Assembly: GCA_964556145.1 (NCBI GenBank)
Contig: CAZKVD010000003.1
Coordinates: 1-51,316 of the forward strand
DNA: 51,316 nt
Origin: F1-20-MAGs119 sp964556145
GTDB taxonomy: Bacteria; Actinomycetota; Acidimicrobiia; Acidimicrobiales; Ilumatobacteraceae
Direction: 5' to 3'
The notes beneath the pieces were generated by a model. That model saw nothing but the letters and a program-made list of their open reading frames with translations, was not told the DNA's origin and ran no database searches. Made by a program: the position numbers and the translations under genes. Positions 32,415-40,657 of the stretch are shown one piece after another (the stretch's first letter is position 1; the number at the start of each line of letters is the position of its first letter).

Positions 32415-33572
32415 ATGAGCCTGATGATCGAGCCCGATGGCTCCGGACGCTTCGGCGATTTCGGTGGTCGTTTCGTTCCTGAAACCCTTGTGCCGGCGTG
32501 CCAAGAGCTCGAACAAGGGTTTCGCGAGGCGTGGGCCGATCCCGCGTTCCGCGGCGAACTCGACCACCTGTTGCGTACCTACGCCGGGCGCCCGTCGATC
32601 CTCACCGAATGCAACAACCTCGGTCGTCAACTGGGTATCCGTTTGCTGTTGAAGCGTGAAGACCTGAACCACACGGGCTCACACAAGATTAACAACGTTC
32701 TCGGACAGGCTCTTCTCGCAAAGCGCATGGGCAAGAAGCGCATCGTTGCCGAAACCGGTGCGGGCCAGCACGGCGTCGCCTCGGCGACTGCCGCTGCTTT
32801 GCTCGGTCTCGAGTGCAAGGTCTACATGGGCGCCGTCGACATGGAACGTCAGGCTTTGAACGTGTTCCGCATGCGCCTTCTCGGCGCCGAGGTCGAGCCC
32901 GCCATGTCGGGCAGTCGCACCTTGAAAGATGCCGTCAACGAAGCCATGCGCGATTGGGTGGCAACCGTCGAGTCGACGCACTACTGCCTGGGATCGGTCA
33001 TGGGTCCTCATCCGTATCCATGGATGGTTCGGCAGTTTCACCGCGTGATCGGTGACGAAGCCCGCGAGCAATGTCGCGAGGCGACCGGTGACGATCCCGA
33101 CGTCGTGGTGGCATGTGTAGGCGGCGGTTCGAATGCGATCGGCATCTTCTCGGGTTTCATCGACACGAAGGCACGGCTCGTCGGTGTCGAGCCCGCGGGC
33201 GGAGCCGCAGTCGGGCGTGGCGTGCCCGGGGTTGTGCATGGCATGAAGAGTTTTCTCATGCAGGATGAACACGGTCAGGTGCAAGAAGCGCACTCGATCA
33301 GCGCAGGTCTCGACTATCCGGGAGTCGGTCCCGAGCATTCGTATCTTGCCGATTTGGGTCGGGCCGAGTACCCCTCGGTCACCGATGAAGAAGTGATCGG
33401 CGGTTTCAGCCTGTTGGCACGTACAGAGGGCATCATCCCCGCTCTCGAATGCGCACACGCCTTGGCATGGATTGCACGTGAGGCACCGAACATGGCCGGC
33501 CAGACCGTGCTCATGAACCTTTCGGGTCGCGGCGACAAAGACGTCGCGCAGATGATGGACATCCTGGCGTGA
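32415..33572 (+). CDS. trpB: tryptophan synthase beta chain
   Basis: A 385-aa PLP enzyme that joins indole and serine. FGGRFVPETL opens the protein, the PLP lysine K91 lies in HTGSHKINN, and ETGAGQHGVA and GGGSNAIG (phosphate-binding loop) are intact. It is of the TrpB1 type, which works with TrpA. ATG 32415 or ATG 32424 can serve as start. It overlaps trpA by 4 nt, so expression is coupled. In the 59-nt gap before it I see no clear SD or TANNNT box. Confidence 0.98.
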   Translation: MSLMIEPDGSGRFGDFGGRFVPETLVPACQELEQGFREAWADPAFRGELDHLLRTYAGRPSILTECNNLGRQLGIRLLLKREDLNHTGSHKINNVLGQALLAKRMGKKRIVAETGAGQHGVASATAAALLGLECKVYMGAVDMERQALNVFRMRLLGAEVEPAMSGSRTLKDAVNEAMRDWVATVESTHYCLGSVMGPHPYPWMVRQFHRVIGDEAREQCREATGDDPDVVVACVGGGSNAIGIFSGFIDTKARLVGVEPAGGAAVGRGVPGVVHGMKSFLMQDEHGQVQEAHSISAGLDYPGVGPEHSYLADLGRAEYPSVTDEEVIGGFSLLARTEGIIPALECAHALAWIAREAPNMAGQTVLMNLSGRGDKDVAQMMDILA

Positions 33573-34339
33573 CGGGACTCGAAGCCCACTTGAGGGCGCG
33601 ACGAGATGCCGGCCACAAGCTGCTCATCCCGTACGTCACCGGCGGTCTGGCGAACTGGAAGGAAGGGATCCGCGCAGCAGTTGCAGCGGGTGCAGACGCT
33701 GTCGAGGTGGGAATTCCCTTCTCCGATCCGGTGATGGATGGCCCCGTCATTCAGGAAGCCTCTCAGCGCGCGCTCGAGGCCGGGGCGACCCCTCCGGGGA
33801 TCCTTGCCGAGATTCCGTCGATCGAGGTCGACGTGCCGATCGTGGTGATGCTGTATTACAACACGGTGTTCCGCACGGGTCATGAACGCTTTGCCGCCCT
33901 GTGCGCGACGCATGGCGTCTCGGGTGCGATCGTGCCCGATCTCCCGCTCGAAGAGGCGGGGCAGTGGTGCGCGGCCGCGGATGCGGCTGGGGTCGAGACC
34001 GTCATGCTGGCCGCACCGACGGCACCCGATGAGCGTCTGCCGCGCATTGCCAAACGTGCTCGCGGATTCGTCTATGCGGTCGGCCTGTTGGGTATCACCG
34101 GAGAACGCAGTTCGCTTGCGCACACGGCAACGGCCATCGCAGGTCGCGTCAAGGCGATCACTGATCTTCCGGTACTCGTCGGAGTCGGGGTGTCGAATGC
34201 GGATCAGGCACGAGAGGCGTGCAAGGTTGCCGATGGCGTCATCCAGGGTGCATCGGTTGTCAGGCGTCTGATGGAGTCGGGCCCCGATGCGGTGGGCGAC
34301 TACATCACAGAGGTGCGGGCGGCCATCGACGCGAAGTAG
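33569..34339 (+). CDS. trpA: tryptophan synthase alpha chain
   Basis: A 256-aa TIM barrel that cleaves indole-3-glycerol phosphate and channels indole to TrpB. Catalytic E47 lies in VEVGIPFSDP and D57 in MDGPVIQ. VPDLPLEE and GVSNADQAREA complete the fold. GTG 33569 overlaps the trpB stop. The TAG stop forms the start of the box for the peroxiredoxin gene. Confidence 0.97.
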   Translation: MTGLEAHLRARRDAGHKLLIPYVTGGLANWKEGIRAAVAAGADAVEVGIPFSDPVMDGPVIQEASQRALEAGATPPGILAEIPSIEVDVPIVVMLYYNTVFRTGHERFAALCATHGVSGAIVPDLPLEEAGQWCAAADAAGVETVMLAAPTAPDERLPRIAKRARGFVYAVGLLGITGERSSLAHTATAIAGRVKAITDLPVLVGVGVSNADQAREACKVADGVIQGASVVRRLMESGPDAVGDYITEVRAAIDAK

Positions 34340-34342
34340 TTT
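34337..34342 (+). promoter_or_regulatory. -10 box TAGTTT overlapping the trpA stop
   Basis: TAGTTT ends 6 nt before ATG 34349 of the peroxiredoxin gene. Confidence 0.5.
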
Positions 34343-34348
34343 CTCGGC

Positions 34349-34801
34349 ATGTTGAAAGCCGGCGACAAAGCTCCCGCGATCGAGTTGCTCGACCAGAACG
34401 GCAAGACGGTCTCACTTGCCAAGTTTGCGAAGCGCAAGGTCCTCGTTTACTTCTACCCAAAGGCCGACACGCCCGGTTGCACCGCGCAGTCGTGTGGCTT
34501 GCGTGATGTCAGGGACCAGATTGGTCGCACCGTCATCATTGGAATCAGTCCCGACAAACCCGAGAAGCAGAAGAAGTTCGACGACAAGTACGAACTTGGT
34601 TTCACGCTCCTCGCGGACACCGAGCAGACGGTTGCCAAGGCCTACAAGGTGTGGAAGAAGAAGAGCATGTACGGCCGCGAGTACATGGGGATCGAACGCT
34701 CGGCGTTTCTCATCGGCCCCGATGGCAACATTCTCGAGGCCTGGTACAAGGTGTCACCCAAGGACACGCCGACCAATCTGCTGCGGGCCCTCGGAAAGTA
34801 G
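34349..34801 (+). CDS. bcp: thioredoxin-dependent peroxiredoxin (Bcp/PrxQ)
   Basis: A 150-aa PrxQ-type peroxiredoxin that reduces H2O2 and organic hydroperoxides. Peroxidatic C44 and resolving C49 lie in TPGCTAQSCGLRD, the atypical two-cysteine arrangement of Bcp. FYPKAD precedes them and ERSAFLIGPDG follows near residue 115. It is cytosolic. It is followed 5 nt later by fabZ and may be co-transcribed with it. Confidence 0.96.
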   Translation: MLKAGDKAPAIELLDQNGKTVSLAKFAKRKVLVYFYPKADTPGCTAQSCGLRDVRDQIGRTVIIGISPDKPEKQKKFDDKYELGFTLLADTEQTVAKAYKVWKKKSMYGREYMGIERSAFLIGPDGNILEAWYKVSPKDTPTNLLRALGK

Positions 34802-34806
34802 TTGCG

Positions 34807-35232
34807 ATGACCTTTCCCAAGCCGGAAACCGTTCTGCCGCATCGTCCGCCGTTTCTGTTCGTCGATGACATCGTTGCGACCGACGGAGCCACGACGGCGA
34901 CCGGAACCTGGACACTGACCGGTGAAGAGTGGTTCTTCGTCGGACATTTTCCGGGGCGGCCGACGCTTCCCGGCGTGCTGATGTGCGAGGCCATCGCCCA
35001 GGTGGGCGCCTACGTTGTCCTCAGCAATCCTGCGATGAAGGGGAAGTTGCCGCTCTTCGGTGGACTCGACGCGGCGCGGTTCCGTCGACAAGTCGGCCCG
35101 GGTGACACATTGACCCTCGAGGTGACCTTGGGGCGCATGTCGGCACGGGCAGGCAAGGGTACGGGCCGTGCGCTGATTGGCGATGCTGTTGCCTGCGAAT
35201 GCGAGCTGATGTTCGTGTTGGTCGACGCCTGA
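34807..35232 (+). CDS. fabZ: 3-hydroxyacyl-ACP dehydratase FabZ
   Basis: A 141-aa hot-dog dehydratase of the fatty acid elongation cycle. VLPHRPPFLFVDDI opens the protein, catalytic H47 lies in GHFPGRPTLPG and E61 in MCEAIAQVG. ATG 34807 was chosen as it gives the family N-terminus; the open frame upstream lies within bcp. It converges on fabF with a 4-nt gap, so the dehydratase is close to, but not in, the fabD-fabF operon. Confidence 0.95.
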   Translation: MTFPKPETVLPHRPPFLFVDDIVATDGATTATGTWTLTGEEWFFVGHFPGRPTLPGVLMCEAIAQVGAYVVLSNPAMKGKLPLFGGLDAARFRRQVGPGDTLTLEVTLGRMSARAGKGTGRALIGDAVACECELMFVLVDA

Positions 35233-35236
35233 CGAA

Positions 35237-36436
35237 TCAGGAAGCGGGGGCGAAGATCGCCGAGCCGTTGTGTCCGCCGAAACCGAAGTTGTTCGACATG
35301 GTTGGACCCGGTGTCCACGGACGCGGCTCTCCGATCACCAGGTCGATGTCGAGTTCGGGGTCGAGAGCGGTCGTTCCTGCCGTTGGCGGGATCAACCTCT
35401 TGTCGAACGACATCAAGACCGCGGCTGCCTCGAGGGCTCCTGCTGCACCAAGGGCATGGCCCGTTACTCCCTTGGTCGAGGTCACCGCGGGTCGAGTGGC
35501 GCCGAAGATTGTCGCCATCGCCTGCGCCTCGGCTGCGTCGTTGAGTGGTGTCGAGGTACCGTGCGCGTTGATCTGACGGATGTCGTTGGCTGTGAGGCCG
35601 GCATCGTCGAGGGCGAGGCGCATGCACGCCTGGGCGCCCACACCTCCGGGGGAGGGCGCCGTGATGTGGTGTGCGTCGGCATTGCTCGCCGCGCCCAGAA
35701 CCTCACCGAGGATCGTTGCACCGCGGGCTTCTGCGTGATCCCAGCGCTCGAGGATGAGGACAGCGGATCCCTCGCCCATGACAAATCCGTCACGAGACGC
35801 ATCGAACGGCTTGCTCGAGCCCGTCGTGGACAAAGCGGTCATGTTGCCGAAACCTGCGAGCGAGGTCGGAGTGGCGGCCGATTCGGAGCCGCCGGTGGCG
35901 ACAGCATCGCAAAGGCCGTACGCAACCAACCGTGCCGCGTAGCCGATTGCGTGCGTGGACGCAGCGCAAGCTGTGCAGATGGTCTCATTCGGGCCCTGAA
36001 GGCCGTAGCGCATCGAAATGGCGGCTCCGGCGGCATTTGCCATCATCATCGGAACAAGGAACGGCGACACCCGTCGCGCACCTTTGTCGAGGAGGACCCC
36101 GACTTGTTCCTCGAGAGTGTGCAACCCGCCGACGCCCGTGGCGAAGATGGTGCCGAAGCGCGATTTGTCGGCGGTGATGTTTCCCGCCTGCGCAAAGGCC
36201 TCGGCTGCGGCAGCCAGCGCGAACTGCTCGACACGGTCTGCGCGACGCGCCTCTTTCGGATTGTCGAACCACGGTGATGGGTCCCAATCGGCGATCTCAT
36301 TGGACCGACGATCGGTGATACCGGGCCCGAGCAGCCCCTGCCAGTAGGCCTCGCGGCCGATGCCACACGGGGCAACGACTCCGAGGCCCGTGATCGCAAC
36401 GCGGCGGGGGCCGCCATCTGCGAGGGGATTACGCAT
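35237..36436 (-). CDS. fabF: 3-oxoacyl-ACP synthase II (FabF)
   Basis: A 399-aa elongating condensing enzyme. The catalytic triad is C157 in TACAAST, H292 in NAHGTSTPLND and H327 in GVTGHALGAAG, with NNFGFGGHNGS at the C-terminus. RVAITGLGVVAPCG is the usual N-terminus after a short extension. ATG 36436 overlaps the acpP stop by one base (TGATG). It is the last gene of fabD-fabH-fabG-acpP-fabF. Confidence 0.97.
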   Translation of the reverse strand: MRNPLADGGPRRVAITGLGVVAPCGIGREAYWQGLLGPGITDRRSNEIADWDPSPWFDNPKEARRADRVEQFALAAAAEAFAQAGNITADKSRFGTIFATGVGGLHTLEEQVGVLLDKGARRVSPFLVPMMMANAAGAAISMRYGLQGPNETICTACAASTHAIGYAARLVAYGLCDAVATGGSESAATPTSLAGFGNMTALSTTGSSKPFDASRDGFVMGEGSAVLILERWDHAEARGATILGEVLGAASNADAHHITAPSPGGVGAQACMRLALDDAGLTANDIRQINAHGTSTPLNDAAEAQAMATIFGATRPAVTSTKGVTGHALGAAGALEAAAVLMSFDKRLIPPTAGTTALDPELDIDLVIGEPRPWTPGPTMSNNFGFGGHNGSAIFAPAS

Positions 36437-36672
36437 CAGAGCTTGGAGACCACCAGGTCGAATGCCTGGCCGACGGTGCGGATGTCCTTCAGGTCATCCT
36501 CGGGCACCTCGATACCGAACTCTTCTTCGAGCGCCATGACAAGTTCGACAAGGTCGAGGCTGTCGGCGTCGAGATCGTCGCCGAATGATGCTTCCTTCTT
36601 GACCTGCGATGCATCGACGGAGAGAACATCGACTGCGCATTTTGTGAAACGGGCGAAAAGGTCATCGCTCAT
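36436..36672 (-). CDS. acpP: acyl carrier protein
   Basis: A 78-aa acidic four-helix carrier. The phosphopantetheine attachment serine is S38 in DADSLD. It is followed by LVELVMALEEEFGIEVPEDD, normal for type II FAS ACPs. A strong Shine-Dalgarno AGGAG (36678-36682 on the minus strand, 5 nt before ATG) fits the need for high expression. The 47-nt gap to fabG may hold an internal promoter. Confidence 0.97.
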   Translation of the reverse strand: MSDDLFARFTKCAVDVLSVDASQVKKEASFGDDLDADSLDLVELVMALEEEFGIEVPEDDLKDIRTVGQAFDLVVSKL

Positions 36673-36719
36673 GATTGCTCCTTTGATTCGGTGTCTTCAT
36701 TCTGTCAGTTGTGCGGCCT

Positions 36720-37439
36720 TCAGTGACCCATACCCAGTCCGCCATCTACGGGGATGACGGCGCCTGTGACGTAGGCCGCATCGCTCGACGCCAAAAAGGC
36801 GACGACTCCCGCGATCTCATCGGCCGTCGCCATGCGACCCAACGGCACAGCCGACGTGAGCTCGGCGAGGCGCTCGTCGCCGAGCGCAGCTGTCATGTCG
36901 GTGGCGACTGGTCCGGGTGCCACCACGTTGACGGTGATGTTCCGTGACCCGAGTTCGCGTGCGAGCGACCGGGCAAGACCGACAAGGCCGGCCTTTGATG
37001 CCGCATAGTTGGCTTGGCCGGCCGAGCCGAGGAGGCCTACGACCGAGGACATGAGGATGATTCGACCGCTGCGTGCGCGCAACATTGTTTGTGTTGCACG
37101 CTTGCACACGCGGTATGCGGCGGTGAGATTCGCATCGATGACGGAGGCAAAGTCGGGTTCACTCATTCGGACGAAGAGGCCGTCCTTTGTGATTCCTGCA
37201 TTCGAAACGAGAACCTCGACCTTTCCGATCTTTTCTTCGACATCGGCAAACGCTGCATCGACGGACTCAGCCGACGTGACATCGCACTTCACTGCGATCA
37301 CGCCGGAATCGATGAGGTTGTCGGGGGGAGGCGAGGAGTTGTACGTGATGGCAACTTTGTCGCCGAGGGCCAGGAAGCGCGCGGCGCACGCAGCGCCTAT
37401 TCCACGGGATCCACCGGTAATGAGAACAACACGCGACAC
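36720..37439 (-). CDS. fabG: 3-oxoacyl-ACP reductase FabG
   Basis: A 239-aa SDR with TGGSRGIG at 8-15, SNAGITKD near 79, catalytic S132, Y145 and K149, and PVDGGLGMGH at the end. It reduces 3-oxoacyl-ACP with NADPH. Operon position between fabH and acpP makes it the FAS reductase of this window. GTG 37439 starts 1 nt after the fabH stop. Confidence 0.95.
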   Translation of the reverse strand: MSRVVLITGGSRGIGAACAARFLALGDKVAITYNSSPPPDNLIDSGVIAVKCDVTSAESVDAAFADVEEKIGKVEVLVSNAGITKDGLFVRMSEPDFASVIDANLTAAYRVCKRATQTMLRARSGRIILMSSVVGLLGSAGQANYAASKAGLVGLARSLARELGSRNITVNVVAPGPVATDMTAALGDERLAELTSAVPLGRMATADEIAGVVAFLASSDAAYVTGAVIPVDGGLGMGH

Positions 37440-37440
37440 G

Positions 37441-38388
37441 TCAGACTCCCCAGCGAACGATTGCGCTTGCGGCGGTCATGCCTGCTCCGAATCCCACGAG
37501 AAGCACCAGATCGCCTTTGTTCAGCCGTCCGCTGTCGGCGGCATCGAAGAGAGCCATCGGGATTGACGCCGACGATGTGTTGCCGGTCTCACGAATGGTC
37601 ACCGCGGCGCGCTCGAGCGGAATGCCGAGCCGTTCGCATGCCGCAGAAATGATGCGGATGTTCGCTTGGTGAGGTACGACGAGAGCGATGTCGTCGGGAC
37701 CAACTCCTGCGACGTCCATCGACTTTCGGCCCGAATCAACCATAATGCGAACGGCGCGCCGAAACACTTCCTTGCCATCCATTTGAATCGTGCCGCCGAC
37801 ATTGCAGTACAAGAGTTCCTCGGCGGATCCGTCGGCATCGATGTCCCATCCGAGCAATTGGCCGGGACCCTCGGTGGCTTCGAGAACTGCTGCTCCACTT
37901 CCATCAGCGAAGAGAATCGCCGTGTTTCGATCGGACCAGTCGGTGATGCGAGCGAGAGTGTCGGTTCCGATCAGGAGAATCTTCTTCGAACCCATGGCGA
38001 TGAGCCCGTGGGCCACCACGGTCGCATAGACGAATCCACTGCACGCGGCGTTGACGTCGAAGGCACCGCACTTCAGGCCGAGCGCGTGCTGCACCGTCGC
38101 CGACGTCGCGGGCACGGTGCGGTCGGGCGTTGTGGTGGCGAGCACCAGCGCATCGATCTCGAGCGGATCGACGCCAGCCATTTCGAGGGCGCGTCGACCG
38201 CTTTCTATCGAAAGGCCCGAAGTCGTGCCACCGATATGCCGACGCTCGATGCCGGTACGTTCGCGAATCCATTGGTCGGAAGTCTCGACCATGGCTTCGA
38301 GGTCGTGATTGGTGAGAACCTTGGAAGGCAGAGCACGACCCCAGCCCGTGAAGCGCGCGCCGATTGCCGAAGTCGGGATCTGCGGCAT
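37441..38388 (-). CDS. fabH: 3-oxoacyl-ACP synthase III (FabH)
   Basis: A 315-aa initiating condensing enzyme. C116 lies in NAACSGFVYA, H240 in PHQANIRI and N270 in ETGNTSSAS; RERTGIERRH near 41 is the usual CoA-contact block. It primes fatty acid synthesis from acyl-CoA and malonyl-ACP; straight- versus branched-chain preference cannot be read from the sequence. ATG 38388 is 2 nt after fabD. Confidence 0.97.
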   Translation of the reverse strand: MPQIPTSAIGARFTGWGRALPSKVLTNHDLEAMVETSDQWIRERTGIERRHIGGTTSGLSIESGRRALEMAGVDPLEIDALVLATTTPDRTVPATSATVQHALGLKCGAFDVNAACSGFVYATVVAHGLIAMGSKKILLIGTDTLARITDWSDRNTAILFADGSGAAVLEATEGPGQLLGWDIDADGSAEELLYCNVGGTIQMDGKEVFRRAVRIMVDSGRKSMDVAGVGPDDIALVVPHQANIRIISAACERLGIPLERAAVTIRETGNTSSASIPMALFDAADSGRLNKGDLVLLVGFGAGMTAASAIVRWGV

Positions 38389-38390
38389 GG

Positions 38391-39566
38391 TCAGTGTGTT
38401 CGCAGCCAGGCGATTGGTTGACGGTGCGTGACCCGTTCGCCGTCGACGGCGATGTAGCTCTGCAGGATTCCCGAAAAGGGGCTGCGAACTTCTGTGTCAC
38501 CAACGCGACCCAACAGTTCACCAACGGTGATCGGGGTTCCGGCAGGGTGGAGTGTGTCGGGTGAGAACACACCCGCACACGGGCTGACCACGAGACGTTC
38601 GGTCGCGAAGAGGTGTTCACCTTCGAGCTGTGCAGGCCCTGCGGTCGCCGCCTTGTTGACCCAGTCGATCAACTTGTCGAGTTCGTCGGGTGTGGAGACG
38701 CTGATGGTGCGGGCGTTGTCGACGGTGCGCTTGGCCATGCCGGTGAGAACGCCACCCGGGCCCAGTTCGACGAAGCCCGTCACGCCATGTTCCGACATCG
38801 TCAAGAGACTGTGCTTCCAGCGCACGGGGCTTGACAGCTGAGCAGAGAGAAGCGAGGTCCACTCATCGGCCGCGTCATGGGGCAGTGCATCGACGTTGGA
38901 GACCACGGCAACTTCGGTGGCGCGGATGTTCGCGTTGGCGATTGCCTGGCGCAACCTGTCGCGAGCCGCCGCCATGAAAGGGGTGTGGAAGGCTCCGGAG
39001 ACTTGCAAGGGCATGACCTTCTTGGCGCCGAGTTCCTTGGCATGAACTGCCGCCGCCTCGACACCTGCGGGGGATCCGGCAATCACGACCTGTCCGGGTG
39101 CGTTGAAGTTCGCCACCCACACATCGGCGTCGGCGCGACGACAGGCAACTTCGACGTCGTCGTCGTCGAGTCCAAGAACGGCCGCCATCGTTCCGGGCGA
39201 ATCGGTGCCGGCATCGTGCATGGCCGCTGCGCGCTCGATCACGAGGGTGATGCCTTCATCGAAGGCCAAGGCGCCGGTTGCGGTCAGGGCCGTGTATTCC
39301 CCAAGCGAATGGCCCGCACAGAAGCTCGGCTCGATACCCAGGCGCTCGACTGCATCGAGAACCATGAGGGACGAAACATAGGTCGTCAACTGGGCGTTGC
39401 GCGTGTCCTTCAGCTCATCGGCATCGGCCTCGAGGAGCAGGCGACCCACGTCACGACCCGCGATCTCTGAGGCTTCGCCGACCAGTTCCCAGCTTTCATG
39501 GTCGACCCAGGGCCGACCCATGCCGGGCCGCTGGGATCCCTGACCGGGAAAAGTGAACGCAAGCAC
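38391..39566 (-). CDS. fabD: malonyl-CoA:ACP transacylase FabD with a C-terminal biotinyl/lipoyl-like domain
   Basis: A 391-aa protein, longer than the usual ~310 aa. Residues 1-305 form a normal transacylase: FPGQGSQ at 6-12, S87 in GHSLGEY, H194 in GAFHTPF, and VELGPGGVLTGM. Residues about 325-389 (VVSPCAGVFSPDTLH, ITVGELLG, EVRSPFSGILQSY, DGERVTHRQPIAWL) have the paired pattern of a hammerhead biotinyl/lipoyl domain, but the position of the modified lysine (normally MKM) is occupied by GRVGDTE, so it should not be biotinylated. Its job is unknown; docking of ACC or ACP is a guess. GTG 39566 is the start, with a TATTCT box 7 nt upstream. First gene of the fab operon. Confidence 0.92.
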   Translation of the reverse strand: MLAFTFPGQGSQRPGMGRPWVDHESWELVGEASEIAGRDVGRLLLEADADELKDTRNAQLTTYVSSLMVLDAVERLGIEPSFCAGHSLGEYTALTATGALAFDEGITLVIERAAAMHDAGTDSPGTMAAVLGLDDDDVEVACRRADADVWVANFNAPGQVVIAGSPAGVEAAAVHAKELGAKKVMPLQVSGAFHTPFMAAARDRLRQAIANANIRATEVAVVSNVDALPHDAADEWTSLLSAQLSSPVRWKHSLLTMSEHGVTGFVELGPGGVLTGMAKRTVDNARTISVSTPDELDKLIDWVNKAATAGPAQLEGEHLFATERLVVSPCAGVFSPDTLHPAGTPITVGELLGRVGDTEVRSPFSGILQSYIAVDGERVTHRQPIAWLRTH

Positions 39567-39573
39567 GGCCTCG

Positions 39574-39579
39574 AGAATA
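39574..39579 (-). promoter_or_regulatory. -10 box TATTCT for the fab operon
   Basis: On the minus strand TATTCT ends 7 nt before GTG 39566 of fabD, predicting a leaderless operon transcript. Confidence 0.5.
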
Positions 39580-39640
39580 GACGTTCGGCGTATTCGGAAC
39601 CGTTTTCACTACCAGCCAGTAGCATTTTCGGTTCGCGATG

Positions 39641-39726
39641 GCCCGAGTGGCGGAATGGCAGACGCGGCGGACTCAAAATCCGCTGTCCGAAAGGGCGTGT
39701 GGGTTCGAATCCCACCTTGGGCACCA
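39641..39726 (+). tRNA. tRNA-Leu (anticodon CAA)
   Basis: An 86-nt class II tRNA. The acceptor stem GCCCGAG pairs with CTTGGGC, the anticodon loop CTCAAAA is flanked by a GCGGA/TCCGC stem giving anticodon CAA for UUG codons, a long variable arm follows, and the T arm carries GGTTCGAATCC. The 3' CCA is encoded (39724-39726). It lies 74 bp from the divergent fabD start and 55 bp upstream of a small coiled-coil gene. Confidence 0.97.
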
Positions 39727-39769
39727 ACGACGAAGACGAAGAAGACACGGCGAGATGGCGAAGAAGAAC

Positions 39770-39774
39770 GGAGG
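39770..39774 (+). promoter_or_regulatory. Shine-Dalgarno GGAGG deciding the start at 39782
   Basis: GGAGG sits 7 nt before ATG 39782, so this ATG is preferred over the in-frame ATG at 39755, which has no such site. Confidence 0.7.
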
Positions 39775-39781
39775 ATGGCTG

Positions 39782-40072
39782 ATGAACCGACGGCTCGAAC
39801 AGAATGCCGCGCGTTTGCGTGCCGCCCGAGCGAAGCTCGCCCTTGCCGACGAGCAATTGTCGGCATTGGAAGACGAAGCGTCCAACCAAGAGTTGCGGGC
39901 CATCGTCTCCGAAACTCCCGATACGGCCTTTGAGTTTCGGCAGGCCTGCGCCCATGCGGCTGCGATGCGTCGACATCGAGACGACCTTCGGCGGGAAGTC
40001 GTCGATCTCGAAGAGCGTCAGGACGAGCTGCTCGACAGGTTGTCGGCCGCGCGCGCGAACGGTGGCGAGTGA
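39782..40072 (+). CDS. small coiled-coil protein, unknown function
   Basis: A 96-aa, highly charged, Ala/Glu/Arg-rich protein predicted to form two long helices (NRRLEQNAARLRAARAKLAL and RRHRDDLRREVVDLEERQDE) separated by a short TPDTAFEF linker; heptad-like spacing suggests a coiled coil or helical hairpin. I know no named family. It overlaps the start region of the ANTAR response regulator gene by 1-4 nt, so it may be a partner or modulator of that regulator. It lies just downstream of tRNA-Leu and could be on the same transcript. Confidence 0.75.
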   Translation: MNRRLEQNAARLRAARAKLALADEQLSALEDEASNQELRAIVSETPDTAFEFRQACAHAAAMRRHRDDLRREVVDLEERQDELLDRLSAARANGGE

Positions 40073-40647
40073 TGGCAACCCGCGTCGTGATCGCCGAGGA
40101 CGAGGCGATCATTCGACTCGACCTCCGTGAGACCCTCGAGGAAGAGGGTTACGAGGTGGTCGCGGAAACCGGTCGAGGAGACACTGCCGTCGATCTCGTG
40201 CGCGAACATCGGCCCGACCTTGCAATCTTTGACATCAAGATGCCGGGCATCGACGGTCTCGAAGCCTCGCGGCGAGTGTCTGCCGACAAGTTGTGCCCCG
40301 TCGTGTTGCTGACAGCATTCAGTCAACGCGAGATCGTCGAGCAGGCACGCGATGCAGGGGCGTTGGCCTACATCGTCAAGCCGTTCCAGAAGTCCGACCT
40401 GGTTCCCGCCATCGAAGTTGCCTTGGGCAGGTTCCGCGAGCTTCAGCTGTTGGCAAGCGAGATCGGCGCTCTCGAAGAGCAGCTCGAGACGCGCAAGATC
40501 ATTGATCGCGCGAAGGGCCACCTGATCGACAAAGCCGGACTTGCCGAGGCGGATGCCTACGCATTCATCCAGCGTTCTGCGATGTCCGAGCGCACGAAGA
40601 TGAAGGACATTTGCGAGCGAATTCTTGCCGGCACCCTGATGCCGTAG
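40072..40647 (+). CDS. response regulator with ANTAR RNA-binding output (PdtaR-like)
   Basis: A 191-aa two-domain regulator. The receiver has VVIAEDEAIIRLDL, phospho-acceptor D54 in AIFDIKMPG and K103 in YIVKPFQ. The C-terminal ANTAR domain (about 125-185) contains LETRKIIDRAKGHLI, AYAFIQRSAM and KMKDICERIL. ANTAR proteins bind paired hairpins in mRNA leaders and cause antitermination. It resembles mycobacterial PdtaR (Rv1626), whose gene also lies near polA. No cognate kinase is adjacent. ATG 40072 (GTG 40069 also possible) is coupled to the coiled-coil gene. Confidence 0.93.
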   Translation: MATRVVIAEDEAIIRLDLRETLEEEGYEVVAETGRGDTAVDLVREHRPDLAIFDIKMPGIDGLEASRRVSADKLCPVVLLTAFSQREIVEQARDAGALAYIVKPFQKSDLVPAIEVALGRFRELQLLASEIGALEEQLETRKIIDRAKGHLIDKAGLAEADAYAFIQRSAMSERTKMKDICERILAGTLMP

Positions 40648-40650
40648 TTT
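40645..40650 (+). promoter_or_regulatory. -10 box TAGTTT overlapping a stop codon, for polA
   Basis: TAGTTT begins with the TAG stop of the ANTAR regulator and ends 7 nt before ATG 40658. Confidence 0.5.
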
Positions 40651-40657
40651 TGCGCGC

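Noticed and set aside
39727..39760. GAAGA-rich stretch after the tRNA as a repeat or terminator
   Set aside because: The repeats are short and imperfect, there is no hairpin or T-run, and the stretch is simply the purine-rich leader before the SD of the next gene.
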